The position numbers were made by a program, and so were the translations under genes. A DNA stretch of 64,000 bases from Strigamia acuminata (Eukaryota > Arthropoda > Chilopoda > Geophilomorpha > Linotaeniidae). The stretch spans positions 7,093,605-7,157,604 of the forward strand of contig OX442321.1 in NCBI GenBank assembly GCA_949358305.1, in the 5' to 3' direction. Shown here one piece after another: positions 44,562 through 53,761 of this stretch. Each line of letters begins with the position of its first letter. The stretch's first letter is position 1. The notes under the pieces were generated by a model. The model was given only the letters and a program-made list of their open reading frames with translations, was not told where the DNA came from and ran no database searches.

Positions 44562-47500
44562 GTCCCCCCGTCCCCGGGGGGGGGGGGGGGGGTGGACCTC
44601 CGTTTCCACTTCGAGATGACACAGTCGTTGGATGGGTCTTCTCATGGTTGTTCCATTTGCGAGTTTCAACTCACATGACCGAATCTTCCCGTCACGTCCG
44701 GTTTTAGTTGACACAACGCGTCCGTATTTCCAGGTTAACCGCGGTCGGTTTTGGTCCTCGATCAGCACGACATCTCCACTTTTGAATTTGAAATTGTTCG
44801 AATTTCCTCGGTGTTGTTTTAATTCCACCAAGTATTCCTTAGTCCATCGGTTCCAAAAAAGTTGTAGCAAGTTTTGACGATGTTTCCAGGCTCTCAGGAT
44901 CTCATCTTTTCGGCCTGGAACGACCGAGAACTTTGGTAGAGTCGGCAAATACGTCAAACGCTTTCCTACTAAGAAATGTGAAGGTGTTAAGGGCGGGTGT
45001 TCGCTCGGATCGTCGTAAACGTAGGTCAGTGGTCGGGAATTAACCACTGCCTCGACTTCAGCCAATATCGTCGCGAGTCCCTCGAAATCAAGCGCATTCT
45101 TCCCGATGGTTTTCTTAAGGGCGAGCTTCACAGAACGAACCATTCGCTCCCAAAACCCCCCCCACCAAGGTGCGTTTTCAACAATGTATTTCCACGTTAT
45201 GTTCCTCATGGTCAGGAAACCCTGGAATTGTTCCTGTGACAAACTTGATAAAAATATGTTAAGTTCCTTTTCAGTTCTTTTAAATGTCTTTGCATTGTCA
45301 GAATAAATTGTTTTTGGAATTCCCCTTTTGCAAATAAATCGTTTCATCGAGTCTATAAATCGGTCTGTTGACAAGTTTGAGACCAACTCGAGATGAACTG
45401 CCCTCGTAACTGCACATGTGAACAAAGCGATGTATGTTTTGGCTCCCACTTTTGTGTAAAGGGGGCCGGCAAAGTCAACACCACAAATCTCGAATGGTTC
45501 ACAGGGCGAGACACGATCCATAGGTAACAAACCCCATTTTTCTCTCGCTAAACGTCCCTGTGCTTTCCTGCATGTCACACACTTGTTGAGCACGCACTTA
45601 ATCGTTTTTCTTGCTCGCGATATCCAGAATTTCTCGCGAAAACTGGCCAACGTATCTGCGAGTCCACCGTGTAATGTTTTCTCGTGCTCGTCACGTATTA
45701 TGAGTCTGGTAAGTGGATGTGCATGAGGAATGATGTAGGGTTCACGAACGTCTCGAGTCAGGTCTGCTAACGCCCACCGGTGTGTCGCTCGAATAATGCC
45801 GTTTTCATCTAAAATGGGTGAAAGTTTATATATCAATGAAGTTTTTTCTAACAATTTCCCCTCGTGTAGTCGTTTGTTTTCTTCTTTAAAGTTGGTTTGT
45901 TGTAGATACTTCACCCAATATTGTTCGCTTGTTTGTAATTCTTCATTTGTGATCGCGTCTCCGTTTTTACGTTTTGTTTTTAAGTTTGTGAGGTATCGGA
46001 AAACCCACGCGGTCACTCGTTTCAATTTCTCCCACGAACTGAAGCGGTTGTAATCGATTTCAGGAACTGTGATCTCCATTTGTGTTGCGCTCACGACGAT
46101 CTTGTCTTCTTCCTCGATCTGCTGTGTTGATTCGACTTCTTGTGGCCATGTGGACTCATCTTGGGTCAGCCAGGAAGGTCCTTTCATCCACATCGTGTCG
46201 TTGGTAAGTTCGCTCACGTTCACCCCTCGCGTCACCAAATCTGCCGGGTTGTCTTTTCCTGGGCAGTGTCTCCAGTCTTCCTTTTTGATGACTTCTCCAA
46301 TCTCGCGAACTCGGTTGTGGACGAACGTCACCGGTCGATTCTTTGGTTCACGTAGCCAGTGCAGGACTATTTTCGAATCAGTCCACACGGTGAACTTGTC
46401 GCATCCAAGAGTCGACTGAAGTGTTGGTATCAGTCGTGCTGCTAACAATGCGCCCATGAGCTCCAGTTTTGGTAGTGTTAGCTCTTTTAATGGCGCCACT
46501 CTGCACTTAGAAATGATAAAATCAACGTTAACACACTTTGTTTTTGAATCCAGCACTCGAGCATAGGCTACTACGCCATATGCTCGCGGGCTGGCATCAC
46601 AGAAAATGTGAATCCTTTTTTCAACGCAAATTCCTCCCCAGTTTAATAATTTTCTACTAAATTTTAAATTTTCCAAGTATGGTATTTGTACATACCAGTT
46701 TTCCCACGATTTTTTCACACTTTCTGGAATTGGTGTATCCCAACCAACATTTAATTTCCATAACTCTTGAAATATAATTTTAGCGGTGACCACAAAGGGA
46801 TTAGCAAATCCCAATGGGTCAAACACCATTGCTGTTACTTTAATTATAAACCGTTTAGTGTACTTAGTGAATTTTACTTCATTAAGTAATTCTGAAATAT
46901 CTAGACTCAATTCGTCCGTTTCAGTTTCCCACCTCACCCCCAAAACTTTAGTTTCTGTTTGGGAAACCAATTCGGCACAGGTCGGGTCATCTTTTATAAA
47001 TTCTTCTCTTAGTTTGATACAGTTAGTCTTCCATTTAGTTAAGTTCATATTAGCCTCACTGAGAATGTTTTTACTTTCGTGATACACTTGAATTGCCTCA
47101 GTTACCTCGTTCAAACTCGTAATGAAATCGTCCACGTACAAATCATCGTTTAAGCGTTGACAGGTGTTTGGATTCTCTTCCTCGTATTCTTCTACGTGGT
47201 GTTTTACTGTTGCTCCCAGCAAAAACGGACTTGGTTTTGAGCCAAATAATACTCGTGTCTGACGCAGTTCGACAATCTTCACGGATTCACTGCCATCCCA
47301 CCCGTCCTCCAACCAAAAAAATCGTGTTACGTCACGTTCCTTCATCTTCAGCCAAATACGGTGGAAAGCCTTTTCAATGTCTCCGAGCATCCCGATTATT
47401 CCTGTTCTAAATTTCAAGAGAATGTTAACAAGTTTTGGCAATAAATTTGGTCCCTTGCACAAACAATCGTTTAAAGAATAACAGCCCTTTTCATGTGACG

Positions 47501-49820
47501 ACGCATCATATACAATCCGGAGTTTTGTGGTTGCGCGAGATTCATCGATAACTGGACGGTGTGGGATGTAGTAAATCGGGTGGTCCCTGTTGTTGTCCGT
47601 ACTTGGGATCTTCTCCACGATTCCCGTCCTCAATTGTTCGTCAATTACGCTCTTGTATTGGAGATATAACTTGGGGTTTTTTCTAAATTTATTTACCAAG
47701 GCCCAAAATCTTCGTTTTGCTTGTTCTCGGTTGTCGTCTAGTTCTTGGGGATTTATTTTCCAGGGCAGGCTGACCTCGTAATGGTCGTCAACCCATTCGA
47801 TCTCCTTTTCGAAATTCTCAATCGTTTTTTGTTCGTCCTCGTTTTGGTCAACCATAGTCTCGTGTTTGATCCCAATCGATTCGAGGTTCCAGAAGCGTTC
47901 TAGGAGTTCAGCATTATTGTCAATTATTTCTACTTTGTTTACCCGAACAATGGAAGAAACAACGGTTTGGTTCTCCCCAGATGAGCCATGCAACGTCCAG
48001 CCAAATATAGTCTCGATGGCCATCAAATTCGTATCGATTCTCTCCTGTCGTCCTGTAGTTACACGCCAAAAGTTGTCTACCCCGATGAGTATGGCGATTC
48101 CGTCGTCCATTCGTGTATTGTTATCGTACGTCAATCGAATGTTTCGCTTCTTTAACTCGTCCAAAATTTTCGTGTCGGGTTTCGTCTTCATTGACTGCAT
48201 GATCCACGGTGATTCGAGCGCTTCTAATTCCAAACTACAAGTAGTGTCATGACAATTATTCAAATTCAATTTTAATATTCTGCGTTTGGTAGTTTTCGGT
48301 TCAATTTCTCCGAATGTTAGCAGAGTAATATCTTGTTCTCCCGTCTGTTTTAATCCCAATTCGCTGGCCAATTTTTCAGTCACGAAACTTTTTTGCGACC
48401 CGCCATCCAAAAAACATTGAACCTTCTTTCTCTTCGTGTGTCCTTCAACCTCGACCATCAGGAGCTGCAAAAACAAGGTTGATTCCATGCCCACGCCACT
48501 CGCAACAGATGTTATTGTTGTGACTTCGTTTGGTTTCGTCACTTCTTTTGGTTTCGTGGCTTCCGTATCGCACAAATATGTGTGATGACTCTTTTCGCAT
48601 TTTTTACATCTAAACCTAGTTTTGCATTTAGATGCGATGTGTCCTTCCTTTAGGCAGCGGTAACATCGCCTCGATTTCAAACAGGCGGCTTTTCGTTCTG
48701 GAACAGTCAAAGGACAGTCTGGGCTTGTGTGCTCTTCCTTTTGGCAAAAGGTGCACTTGTAGACGAAAGTTGACAACGCCGAAGCGGAGCCATTTGGGTT
48801 AGGTTTGGAATTTAATTTTTTCGTTACCTCCTCCATTTTCTTGACGGTGGGCTCCCTCTTCTCCATTATCGTGGTTTTATTCTTTATCGCGCTCGTCCTC
48901 TCTCGCATCTCGATCTCAAAACGGAAAAAACTTAGAAATTCCTTAACTGACCATGGCAAATCTCCTCGAGGGCGTGTGAAGTCGTGTTGGAGTGAGTCCG
49001 GAGTTGCTCGTGTCAAAATCGGATACAAGAGTGAGCCAAATGTCGTCGCCTCCACTCCCAAATTTTCCAGGCTTTTCACGTGTAGATCGCAAAAGTCGTA
49101 TAATTTCCGCATCGCAGCAATATCGTCACTATTTTTCACTGGTTCGATCTCCAAAAATTTCTGCATGTGAGCGTTGATTATTAATTCTTTCTTACCGAAT
49201 CTGGTCGTTAGCAAGCCGATCGCTGTATCGTAGTTTGCATCGGTCACGGTGAGACCGCTTATTGCGTTGGCTGCCAAACCTTCCACTAGTGATCTCAAAT
49301 AAACAAATTTTGCGGTTTTGGGTAAAGCGAGATTATTATGTACACTCAGCTGAAAGTTCGCCCAGAAATCGGTCCATGTTTCTGGAGTTCCTTGAAACTT
49401 GACGATTTCTAACTTTGGTAATTTCATATTACTGTATTGCTGGTTCAAATTCAGTACGAGTGGGTCCGGGTTGGGGTTCGGGTTGGGCGGTGGAATTAAC
49501 GGTGGTACTTGCGTTTTTATCAAAGCTAACTCCTTCAGAGTCAGTTCCAATCGAGTGTTTGCGGCAATTAACTCGTCTTGAAAATCCTCGACCTCCGTCG
49601 TATCGTTTGCGACTTCGTTTATGTCGGTTATTCCGTCGGTCACGAGGATATCTAGTTTGTCAATCTTCGTCCATTTCGAACGCATCTGTGCCTGGATGCA
49701 CAGGAGTTTGGCTTCATCCAACGGATCCGCTTTTAACTCGTTCCTCAACGTGTTGAACAGCGCTCGAATATTTGCCCTCATTGCATCTCTTTGTGTGCGG
49801 TTTCTTTCCAACTCATCCAT
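44556..49820 (-). CDS. BEL/Pao gag-pol polyprotein
   Basis: 1754 codons from ATG 49820 in a single frame. It has a DUF1759-type gag region (about residues 100-310) and three zinc knuckles from residue 356 (CTFCQKEEHTSPDC, CYRCLKEGHIASKC, CKKCEKSHHTYLC). The DUF1758-type aspartic protease has FLDGGSQKSF with D472 (the D-G-G form usual in this superfamily). RT has YVDD at 895-898, and RNase H has FCDASPRAYG with D1075. Integrase has a Cys/His region, D1449 (CGVDFAGP), D1508 (YSDNAKTF) and E1558 (FWERMVRSVK). A C-terminal DUF5641 module (GDVVLIEDQNRPRLTWKYGRV) follows. All catalytic residues are present. The last ten or so residues are encoded by a 17-nt homopolymer and are uncertain. Confidence 0.95.
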   Translation of the reverse strand: MDELERNRTQRDAMRANIRALFNTLRNELKADPLDEAKLLCIQAQMRSKWTKIDKLDILVTDGITDINEVANDTTEVEDFQDELIAANTRLELTLKELALIKTQVPPLIPPPNPNPNPDPLVLNLNQQYSNMKLPKLEIVKFQGTPETWTDFWANFQLSVHNNLALPKTAKFVYLRSLVEGLAANAISGLTVTDANYDTAIGLLTTRFGKKELIINAHMQKFLEIEPVKNSDDIAAMRKLYDFCDLHVKSLENLGVEATTFGSLLYPILTRATPDSLQHDFTRPRGDLPWSVKEFLSFFRFEIEMRERTSAIKNKTTIMEKREPTVKKMEEVTKKLNSKPNPNGSASALSTFVYKCTFCQKEEHTSPDCPLTVPERKAACLKSRRCYRCLKEGHIASKCKTRFRCKKCEKSHHTYLCDTEATKPKEVTKPNEVTTITSVASGVGMESTLFLQLLMVEVEGHTKRKKVQCFLDGGSQKSFVTEKLASELGLKQTGEQDITLLTFGEIEPKTTKRRILKLNLNNCHDTTCSLELEALESPWIMQSMKTKPDTKILDELKKRNIRLTYDNNTRMDDGIAILIGVDNFWRVTTGRQERIDTNLMAIETIFGWTLHGSSGENQTVVSSIVRVNKVEIIDNNAELLERFWNLESIGIKHETMVDQNEDEQKTIENFEKEIEWVDDHYEVSLPWKINPQELDDNREQAKRRFWALVNKFRKNPKLYLQYKSVIDEQLRTGIVEKIPSTDNNRDHPIYYIPHRPVIDESRATTKLRIVYDASSHEKGCYSLNDCLCKGPNLLPKLVNILLKFRTGIIGMLGDIEKAFHRIWLKMKERDVTRFFWLEDGWDGSESVKIVELRQTRVLFGSKPSPFLLGATVKHHVEEYEEENPNTCQRLNDDLYVDDFITSLNEVTEAIQVYHESKNILSEANMNLTKWKTNCIKLREEFIKDDPTCAELVSQTETKVLGVRWETETDELSLDISELLNEVKFTKYTKRFIIKVTAMVFDPLGFANPFVVTAKIIFQELWKLNVGWDTPIPESVKKSWENWYVQIPYLENLKFSRKLLNWGGICVEKRIHIFCDASPRAYGVVAYARVLDSKTKCVNVDFIISKCRVAPLKELTLPKLELMGALLAARLIPTLQSTLGCDKFTVWTDSKIVLHWLREPKNRPVTFVHNRVREIGEVIKKEDWRHCPGKDNPADLVTRGVNVSELTNDTMWMKGPSWLTQDESTWPQEVESTQQIEEEDKIVVSATQMEITVPEIDYNRFSSWEKLKRVTAWVFRYLTNLKTKRKNGDAITNEELQTSEQYWVKYLQQTNFKEENKRLHEGKLLEKTSLIYKLSPILDENGIIRATHRWALADLTRDVREPYIIPHAHPLTRLIIRDEHEKTLHGGLADTLASFREKFWISRARKTIKCVLNKCVTCRKAQGRLAREKWGLLPMDRVSPCEPFEICGVDFAGPLYTKVGAKTYIALFTCAVTRAVHLELVSNLSTDRFIDSMKRFICKRGIPKTIYSDNAKTFKRTEKELNIFLSSLSQEQFQGFLTMRNITWKYIVENAPWWGGFWERMVRSVKLALKKTIGKNALDFEGLATILAEVEAVVNSRPLTYVYDDPSEHPPLTPSHFLVGKRLTYLPTLPKFSVVPGRKDEILRAWKHRQNLLQLFWNRWTKEYLVELKQHRGNSNNFKFKSGDVVLIEDQNRPRLTWKYGRVVSTKTGRDGKIRSCELKLANGTTMRRPIQRLCHLEVETEVHPPPPPRGRGDC
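44576..44592. repeat. 17-nt G homopolymer
   Basis: A run of 17 G on the plus strand (C on the coding strand) codes for consecutive Pro residues just before the BEL stop. It is prone to sequencing and replication slippage. Confidence 0.9.
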
Positions 49821-49853
49821 TCCTCGTAATTTCCTTGGTTATTTCTCGAATTT

Positions 49854-49871
49854 TCCCGGGTTTCGGCACCA
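49854..49871 (-). other. BEL primer binding site, tRNA-Phe
   Basis: The minus-strand sequence TGGTGCCGAAACCCGGGA lies 2 nt from the 5' LTR and is the exact complement of the usual eukaryotic tRNA-Phe 3' end. Confidence 0.85.
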
Positions 49872-49873
49872 AA

Positions 49874-50177
49874 TGTTGCGGCAGCAACTCGTTATTTGTT
49901 GGGAGTTTGATTGAAATAGTTTTAGAAAGCCAAATGGATGTGATTTCACTGGATTTTACCGGTGACAAAAAAGACACGTACACACTCACAGAATTACATC
50001 TGGACAGTGAACTTTATTTTTATGACAGGAAACCAAGCCAACCAACTTTTCCCCCTCTAAAAGTCATAAACTCCTCGTTTTACATTGGGGTCACCAAAGT
50101 GACCTTCTAGCGACCAAACATGGCGTCACTTGCTATTTACTCCCAATTTATGTCCCCTTTGAAATTCAGTTTCAACA
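49874..50177 (-). repeat. BEL 5' LTR
   Basis: 304 bp, TG...CA, matching 44258-44561 with no difference seen. Flanked on the right by TACCT. Confidence 0.93.
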
Positions 50178-50959
50178 TACCTGACATGAGTGCTTTGCAC
50201 TCGAAATAGCGTATAATTAATTATTAACCGCGATCGCTCACACGATCGTATTTTTTTTCCTTGTTAATTTGTTTTCGGGGTGCGAGCGCAGACTTCAAGT
50301 CGCCTCGCGTCTCGAAAATTCCTCATGACTTGAGTCACGAGCGAGACAATGGGCTCGAGCCATAAATAATTTTATGACAAGGGGAGAATATTCTGTAAAA
50401 GAATATTTTTCTCCACAAGTAATTTGACGCATCAAATTGATGCAACTTCACATTCGTACGATGAATTTTTCGATGTGTTAGATAAATTTAATTTGACTTT
50501 AACTTTTTTTAAAAATTAGACAAAGTCCGACTTCGGAATAATTCTTTATTAGATTTATTTATTTAATAAAATTTCGACAAGCACATTTATTGTGCAACTT
50601 TAGTAATAATTTACACCCGACGAATTCTTTTTACGAATGACTGATAATTATTAATTTAATTATTGGTAATGTTCTAATTAACGTTAGAATTAATTTAAAG
50701 TAAAAATCTGATGATAAAAATCCGGATTAAAGGCTCGATTCCGTCTCGCTGTGCGTTTTGGACATGAGACAGATTTTTCACGTGATGACTTCTCTTTTTC
50801 TATCCGACGAGGGACAATTCGTCCTACGTTTGCACCGATAGACAGGAATCGGTCTCGACGGACGGCTGCACGTACTGGCAACGTCCCTCGAAACCAACCA
50901 TTTATCTACGTATTTAAATATTAACTTTTTATTAATTGTTTATTTCTCCATCCTTCCAG

Positions 50960-53725
50960 ATGGCACTACGTAAAACATGGGGACCATTAGACCCCGCTTG
51001 CATCACTCGTGGCGGGATATTTCGAGGCGCGCTGCCCGATTTTTACCGACGATGTTTCGGCGAAGACGCCGACCCTTGGCGCCTGCGAATACTACATTCC
51101 CGATGCATCGCCCGACGTTGGGTACGAGACTGCACGCTCCTGGATACGTTCCCGGAGGGAATGCGCGAAGGCATCGCCACAGAGTTAGCTCGTGACGATG
51201 ACCCGAAATCGCCGATTTTCCACCCCGGATTGTCAAGTCAGTACACTGGCAACCCGGCGGAGGAACACGTGCTGCATGCGTGGCGAGCAGCCGAGACAGA
51301 AGAGGCCCGTGAGGCCATCTACCAGCATTATAGACAACAGCTGGTGGATACCGCTACGGCAGTGGCCGAGCGCATCCTCCAAAACGAGGGGATGACCGCG
51401 GATGATATTCATCTGTGGTTTGAGAGGCTGCGATTGGGAGAGAGTACGCCCCAGTGGAGACCTCGGATGGGAATTTTGACGTCCCAAGCCGAGATGTGGC
51501 AGCTCCACTACCTGGGGATTTTGGGGCCCAAGAGCAGCTACCCGCGGAAGCGCAAGCGCTCCAAAGGCGCCGGGGACAGCCAGTCGCGTTCCCCAGCGAC
51601 AACCAAGAAGCAGCGTGTCGCTCAAAACACGACTGAAGGCAACGAAGCTGGGCCATCCACTAGTACGGTGCGTGACCCTTCGCAGTATTCCCGACCGCGA
51701 ATTTTCATAAACCGTCAGATTAAAGACGGTAAGGAGTGCAAGGAGGTTTGGATGTCTGGTGACGAAGAGCGAGTCTCTCGTCCCAGCACTTCTAGACGTC
51801 CGCTGACTCATCGCGAGCAGCGGAAAAAAGATCGCAAAGAGCGATACTTCGCGAGGTGCGAAGCTCGGGGCCGTCCCATCCCCGAACCCGCCTACGCCTC
51901 CAAGAGAGCGGGTCGACGAGGTGGTAGCCAGTCAGGTGAGCGAAACGTCCCAGCGGCAGATACGCGGGACCTTCGCGAGATTCTGACTCAGATGAAGCGG
52001 ACGAAACTGACACGTTTCGATCCCGCGATGAAACACGCCAGGAAGATGGGTGTTGTCACCGACGGGAAGGTGACCCCACACGAGGTGGCAAGGTGGCTCG
52101 CAGACTACATTAATTCGCGACCACGACCCGATGGCATGCCAACCGCCATCGTGCAGCCTTCAGGCTCCGGACAACATCTCCCGGCGCTCCAAGTCGCAAT
52201 GACTGGAGTGCAGACGACGGAGACGCCACCACCGCCGACGCAGCCAACACCACCGCTGCCGACGCCGACGCTGCCGACCAAGACGCAGCCGCCTCCGAAC
52301 CTGCCGCCGCCGTCGTTGTTGAATTCGAGCGATCCGCCGGATTTACCCACCGACCGCTCAGTCCCTCTCCCCGTTGGACAGAGCATTGCGCAGGAATGTC
52401 GAGCCAATTTGACCGGCATTTACAGGCCGAGCCAACCCCGATCCGGTTCCTCGGCCCTGTTTTTCGAGAGGCGAGACGAAGAAGCGCGACTCGCGAGAGA
52501 AGCCGCCAATCCGACTATCTCCGAGCTCTCAGCGTTTCGCTTCGTGATGGAAGACCCAAGAGTCTCCGCGCCCGCCTTGCGAGGTGTGGATCAGGCCCAG
52601 CGATATTTCATCGAATGGGCAACGGCGATGATGAGTAAGCTCTCGTGTGCCTTCACTGCGGATTCGGAGCGATCGAATCCAGTGAATCGTCGCAGCCTAC
52701 AGCTATCATTGACCAAGGTCATGATGCAGCTGCTAACCCCAGCACTCTTCGGAGAAGGGCGTCAGGCGATGGCCGCATGGTCTGTCGTGGACAGAGAGGG
52801 TGTACAGGTTCCCCGTGCACTCCTCGCAGAGTGGAGCTCCATTCTGCCCGACCCTGTGTTGACTCGGTACGAGCTAACCAGGGATGTGGTAAACCCCGAA
52901 TTTGAGGGGTACAAGTTGCGAAGCACGGCGTTTCGTTATACCTCCGCCACCTGGACAGCGGCGCCTACCCAACAACTGCGCGCCTTGACCATCCAGACGG
53001 AAGAATCGGCAGGGGATGTAGAAATGGTGATCTCGCCGACGAGCGGAGTTCCGATTCCGCCACCGATGCCTGCGGAGATATCCCCGCAAGGACCCGCCCT
53101 GTTCGAAGTGGCGGGTAAACCAAAGCGCTTGCTGTGCCGAACGCCACCCGTCAGGTCCGTCGAGCAAACGAAGCCGACACCGCCCGGGACCTCACCGGCC
53201 CGAGCGGCGACAACGACGCAAGCCGCTATTCCCGCGGCCACCCAGAAGCCGAAGCCGGCACCGCCTCCGCCAGACTATTACGGGCGAATCATCGAAGAGT
53301 TTCCCCATCTCTCGATGACGACGGCGACCAGGAGGTTTATCCTCGCGCAGCGGGACAAAGGCAAATCAGTCTTCATCTGGCTTCACAACCAGATCCGGAA
53401 GACTAGAGACCTCATCTTCCACCAGAGGTTGCTGAGAGCCCACCGTGTGCCAGTGACGCCAGCGGAAGCCAATGCCATCCGGCATACGAACACCGGCTTC
53501 TCCGCCTACATCCCGAGCGTTTGGTTACACGAGAGGACGCGTGCCCCGCATGAGCCAGTTGACGGCCATGCATTATGCTTCATTACGGAGCATGAGGACC
53601 CCCGAGATCGGTCCTCGGCGTTAGTAGGCGATCTACCCGCGCCACCCGGCACTCAACCGCCTGTCCCTGGAGTGAGTTACGCCCAGGTGACGGACTCAGT
53701 GTCGGGTCCCCCAGGAAAGAAGTGA
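50960..53725 (+). CDS. Gypsy-2 ORF3, exon 2 (copy B), unknown accessory protein
   Basis: 921 codons beginning at ATG 50960, immediately after ccttccag. The order is as in copy A: an N-terminal Trp/Arg/Cys block, a basic NLS-like cluster (about residue 195), charged low-complexity sequence, a Pro-rich linker (about 421-474), a central globular-looking region with FIEWATAMMSKLSCAF, and a C-terminal block ending in a Pro/Gly tail. No signal peptide, membrane segment, furin-like site or coiled coil was seen, so it is not an obvious envelope. The stop lies 36 bp before the 3' LTR, with the PPT in between. Both copies keep it open and nearly identical, which argues that it is a working gene. The function is unknown. 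Confidence 0.8.
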   Translation: MALRKTWGPLDPACITRGGIFRGALPDFYRRCFGEDADPWRLRILHSRCIARRWVRDCTLLDTFPEGMREGIATELARDDDPKSPIFHPGLSSQYTGNPAEEHVLHAWRAAETEEAREAIYQHYRQQLVDTATAVAERILQNEGMTADDIHLWFERLRLGESTPQWRPRMGILTSQAEMWQLHYLGILGPKSSYPRKRKRSKGAGDSQSRSPATTKKQRVAQNTTEGNEAGPSTSTVRDPSQYSRPRIFINRQIKDGKECKEVWMSGDEERVSRPSTSRRPLTHREQRKKDRKERYFARCEARGRPIPEPAYASKRAGRRGGSQSGERNVPAADTRDLREILTQMKRTKLTRFDPAMKHARKMGVVTDGKVTPHEVARWLADYINSRPRPDGMPTAIVQPSGSGQHLPALQVAMTGVQTTETPPPPTQPTPPLPTPTLPTKTQPPPNLPPPSLLNSSDPPDLPTDRSVPLPVGQSIAQECRANLTGIYRPSQPRSGSSALFFERRDEEARLAREAANPTISELSAFRFVMEDPRVSAPALRGVDQAQRYFIEWATAMMSKLSCAFTADSERSNPVNRRSLQLSLTKVMMQLLTPALFGEGRQAMAAWSVVDREGVQVPRALLAEWSSILPDPVLTRYELTRDVVNPEFEGYKLRSTAFRYTSATWTAAPTQQLRALTIQTEESAGDVEMVISPTSGVPIPPPMPAEISPQGPALFEVAGKPKRLLCRTPPVRSVEQTKPTPPGTSPARAATTTQAAIPAATQKPKPAPPPPDYYGRIIEEFPHLSMTTATRRFILAQRDKGKSVFIWLHNQIRKTRDLIFHQRLLRAHRVPVTPAEANAIRHTNTGFSAYIPSVWLHERTRAPHEPVDGHALCFITEHEDPRDRSSALVGDLPAPPGTQPPVPGVSYAQVTDSVSGPPGKK

Positions 53726-53750
53726 TCGCTCAGCCCCACGGTCTGAGCTC

Positions 53751-53761
53751 GGAGGGGGAAG
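53751..53761 (+). other. Polypurine tract of Gypsy-2 copy B
   Basis: ggagggggaag sits directly before the 3' LTR. It is the usual primer for plus-strand synthesis. Confidence 0.85.

Larger units (their letters stand above)
44258..50177 (-). mobile_element. BEL/Pao LTR retrotransposon, full length, nested
   Basis: 304-bp LTRs lie at 44258-44561 and 49874-50177, with a 5-bp target duplication TACCT (44253-44257 and 50178-50182). One long ORF, a tRNA-Phe primer site and a purine tract are present. The unoccupied site is visible in Gypsy-2 copy A at 20478-20482. The LTRs look identical, so the insertion is young and younger than the host element. Confidence 0.95.
44187..50959 (+). other. ORF3 intron of copy B with nested BEL/Pao element
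   Basis: Donor GTAGAA at 44187 and acceptor ccttccag at 50952-50959, 6773 bp in total. About 5.9 kb of that is the antisense BEL element. Removing the BEL and one TACCT copy leaves about 850 bp, matching the 847-bp intron of copy A. Confidence 0.6.
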
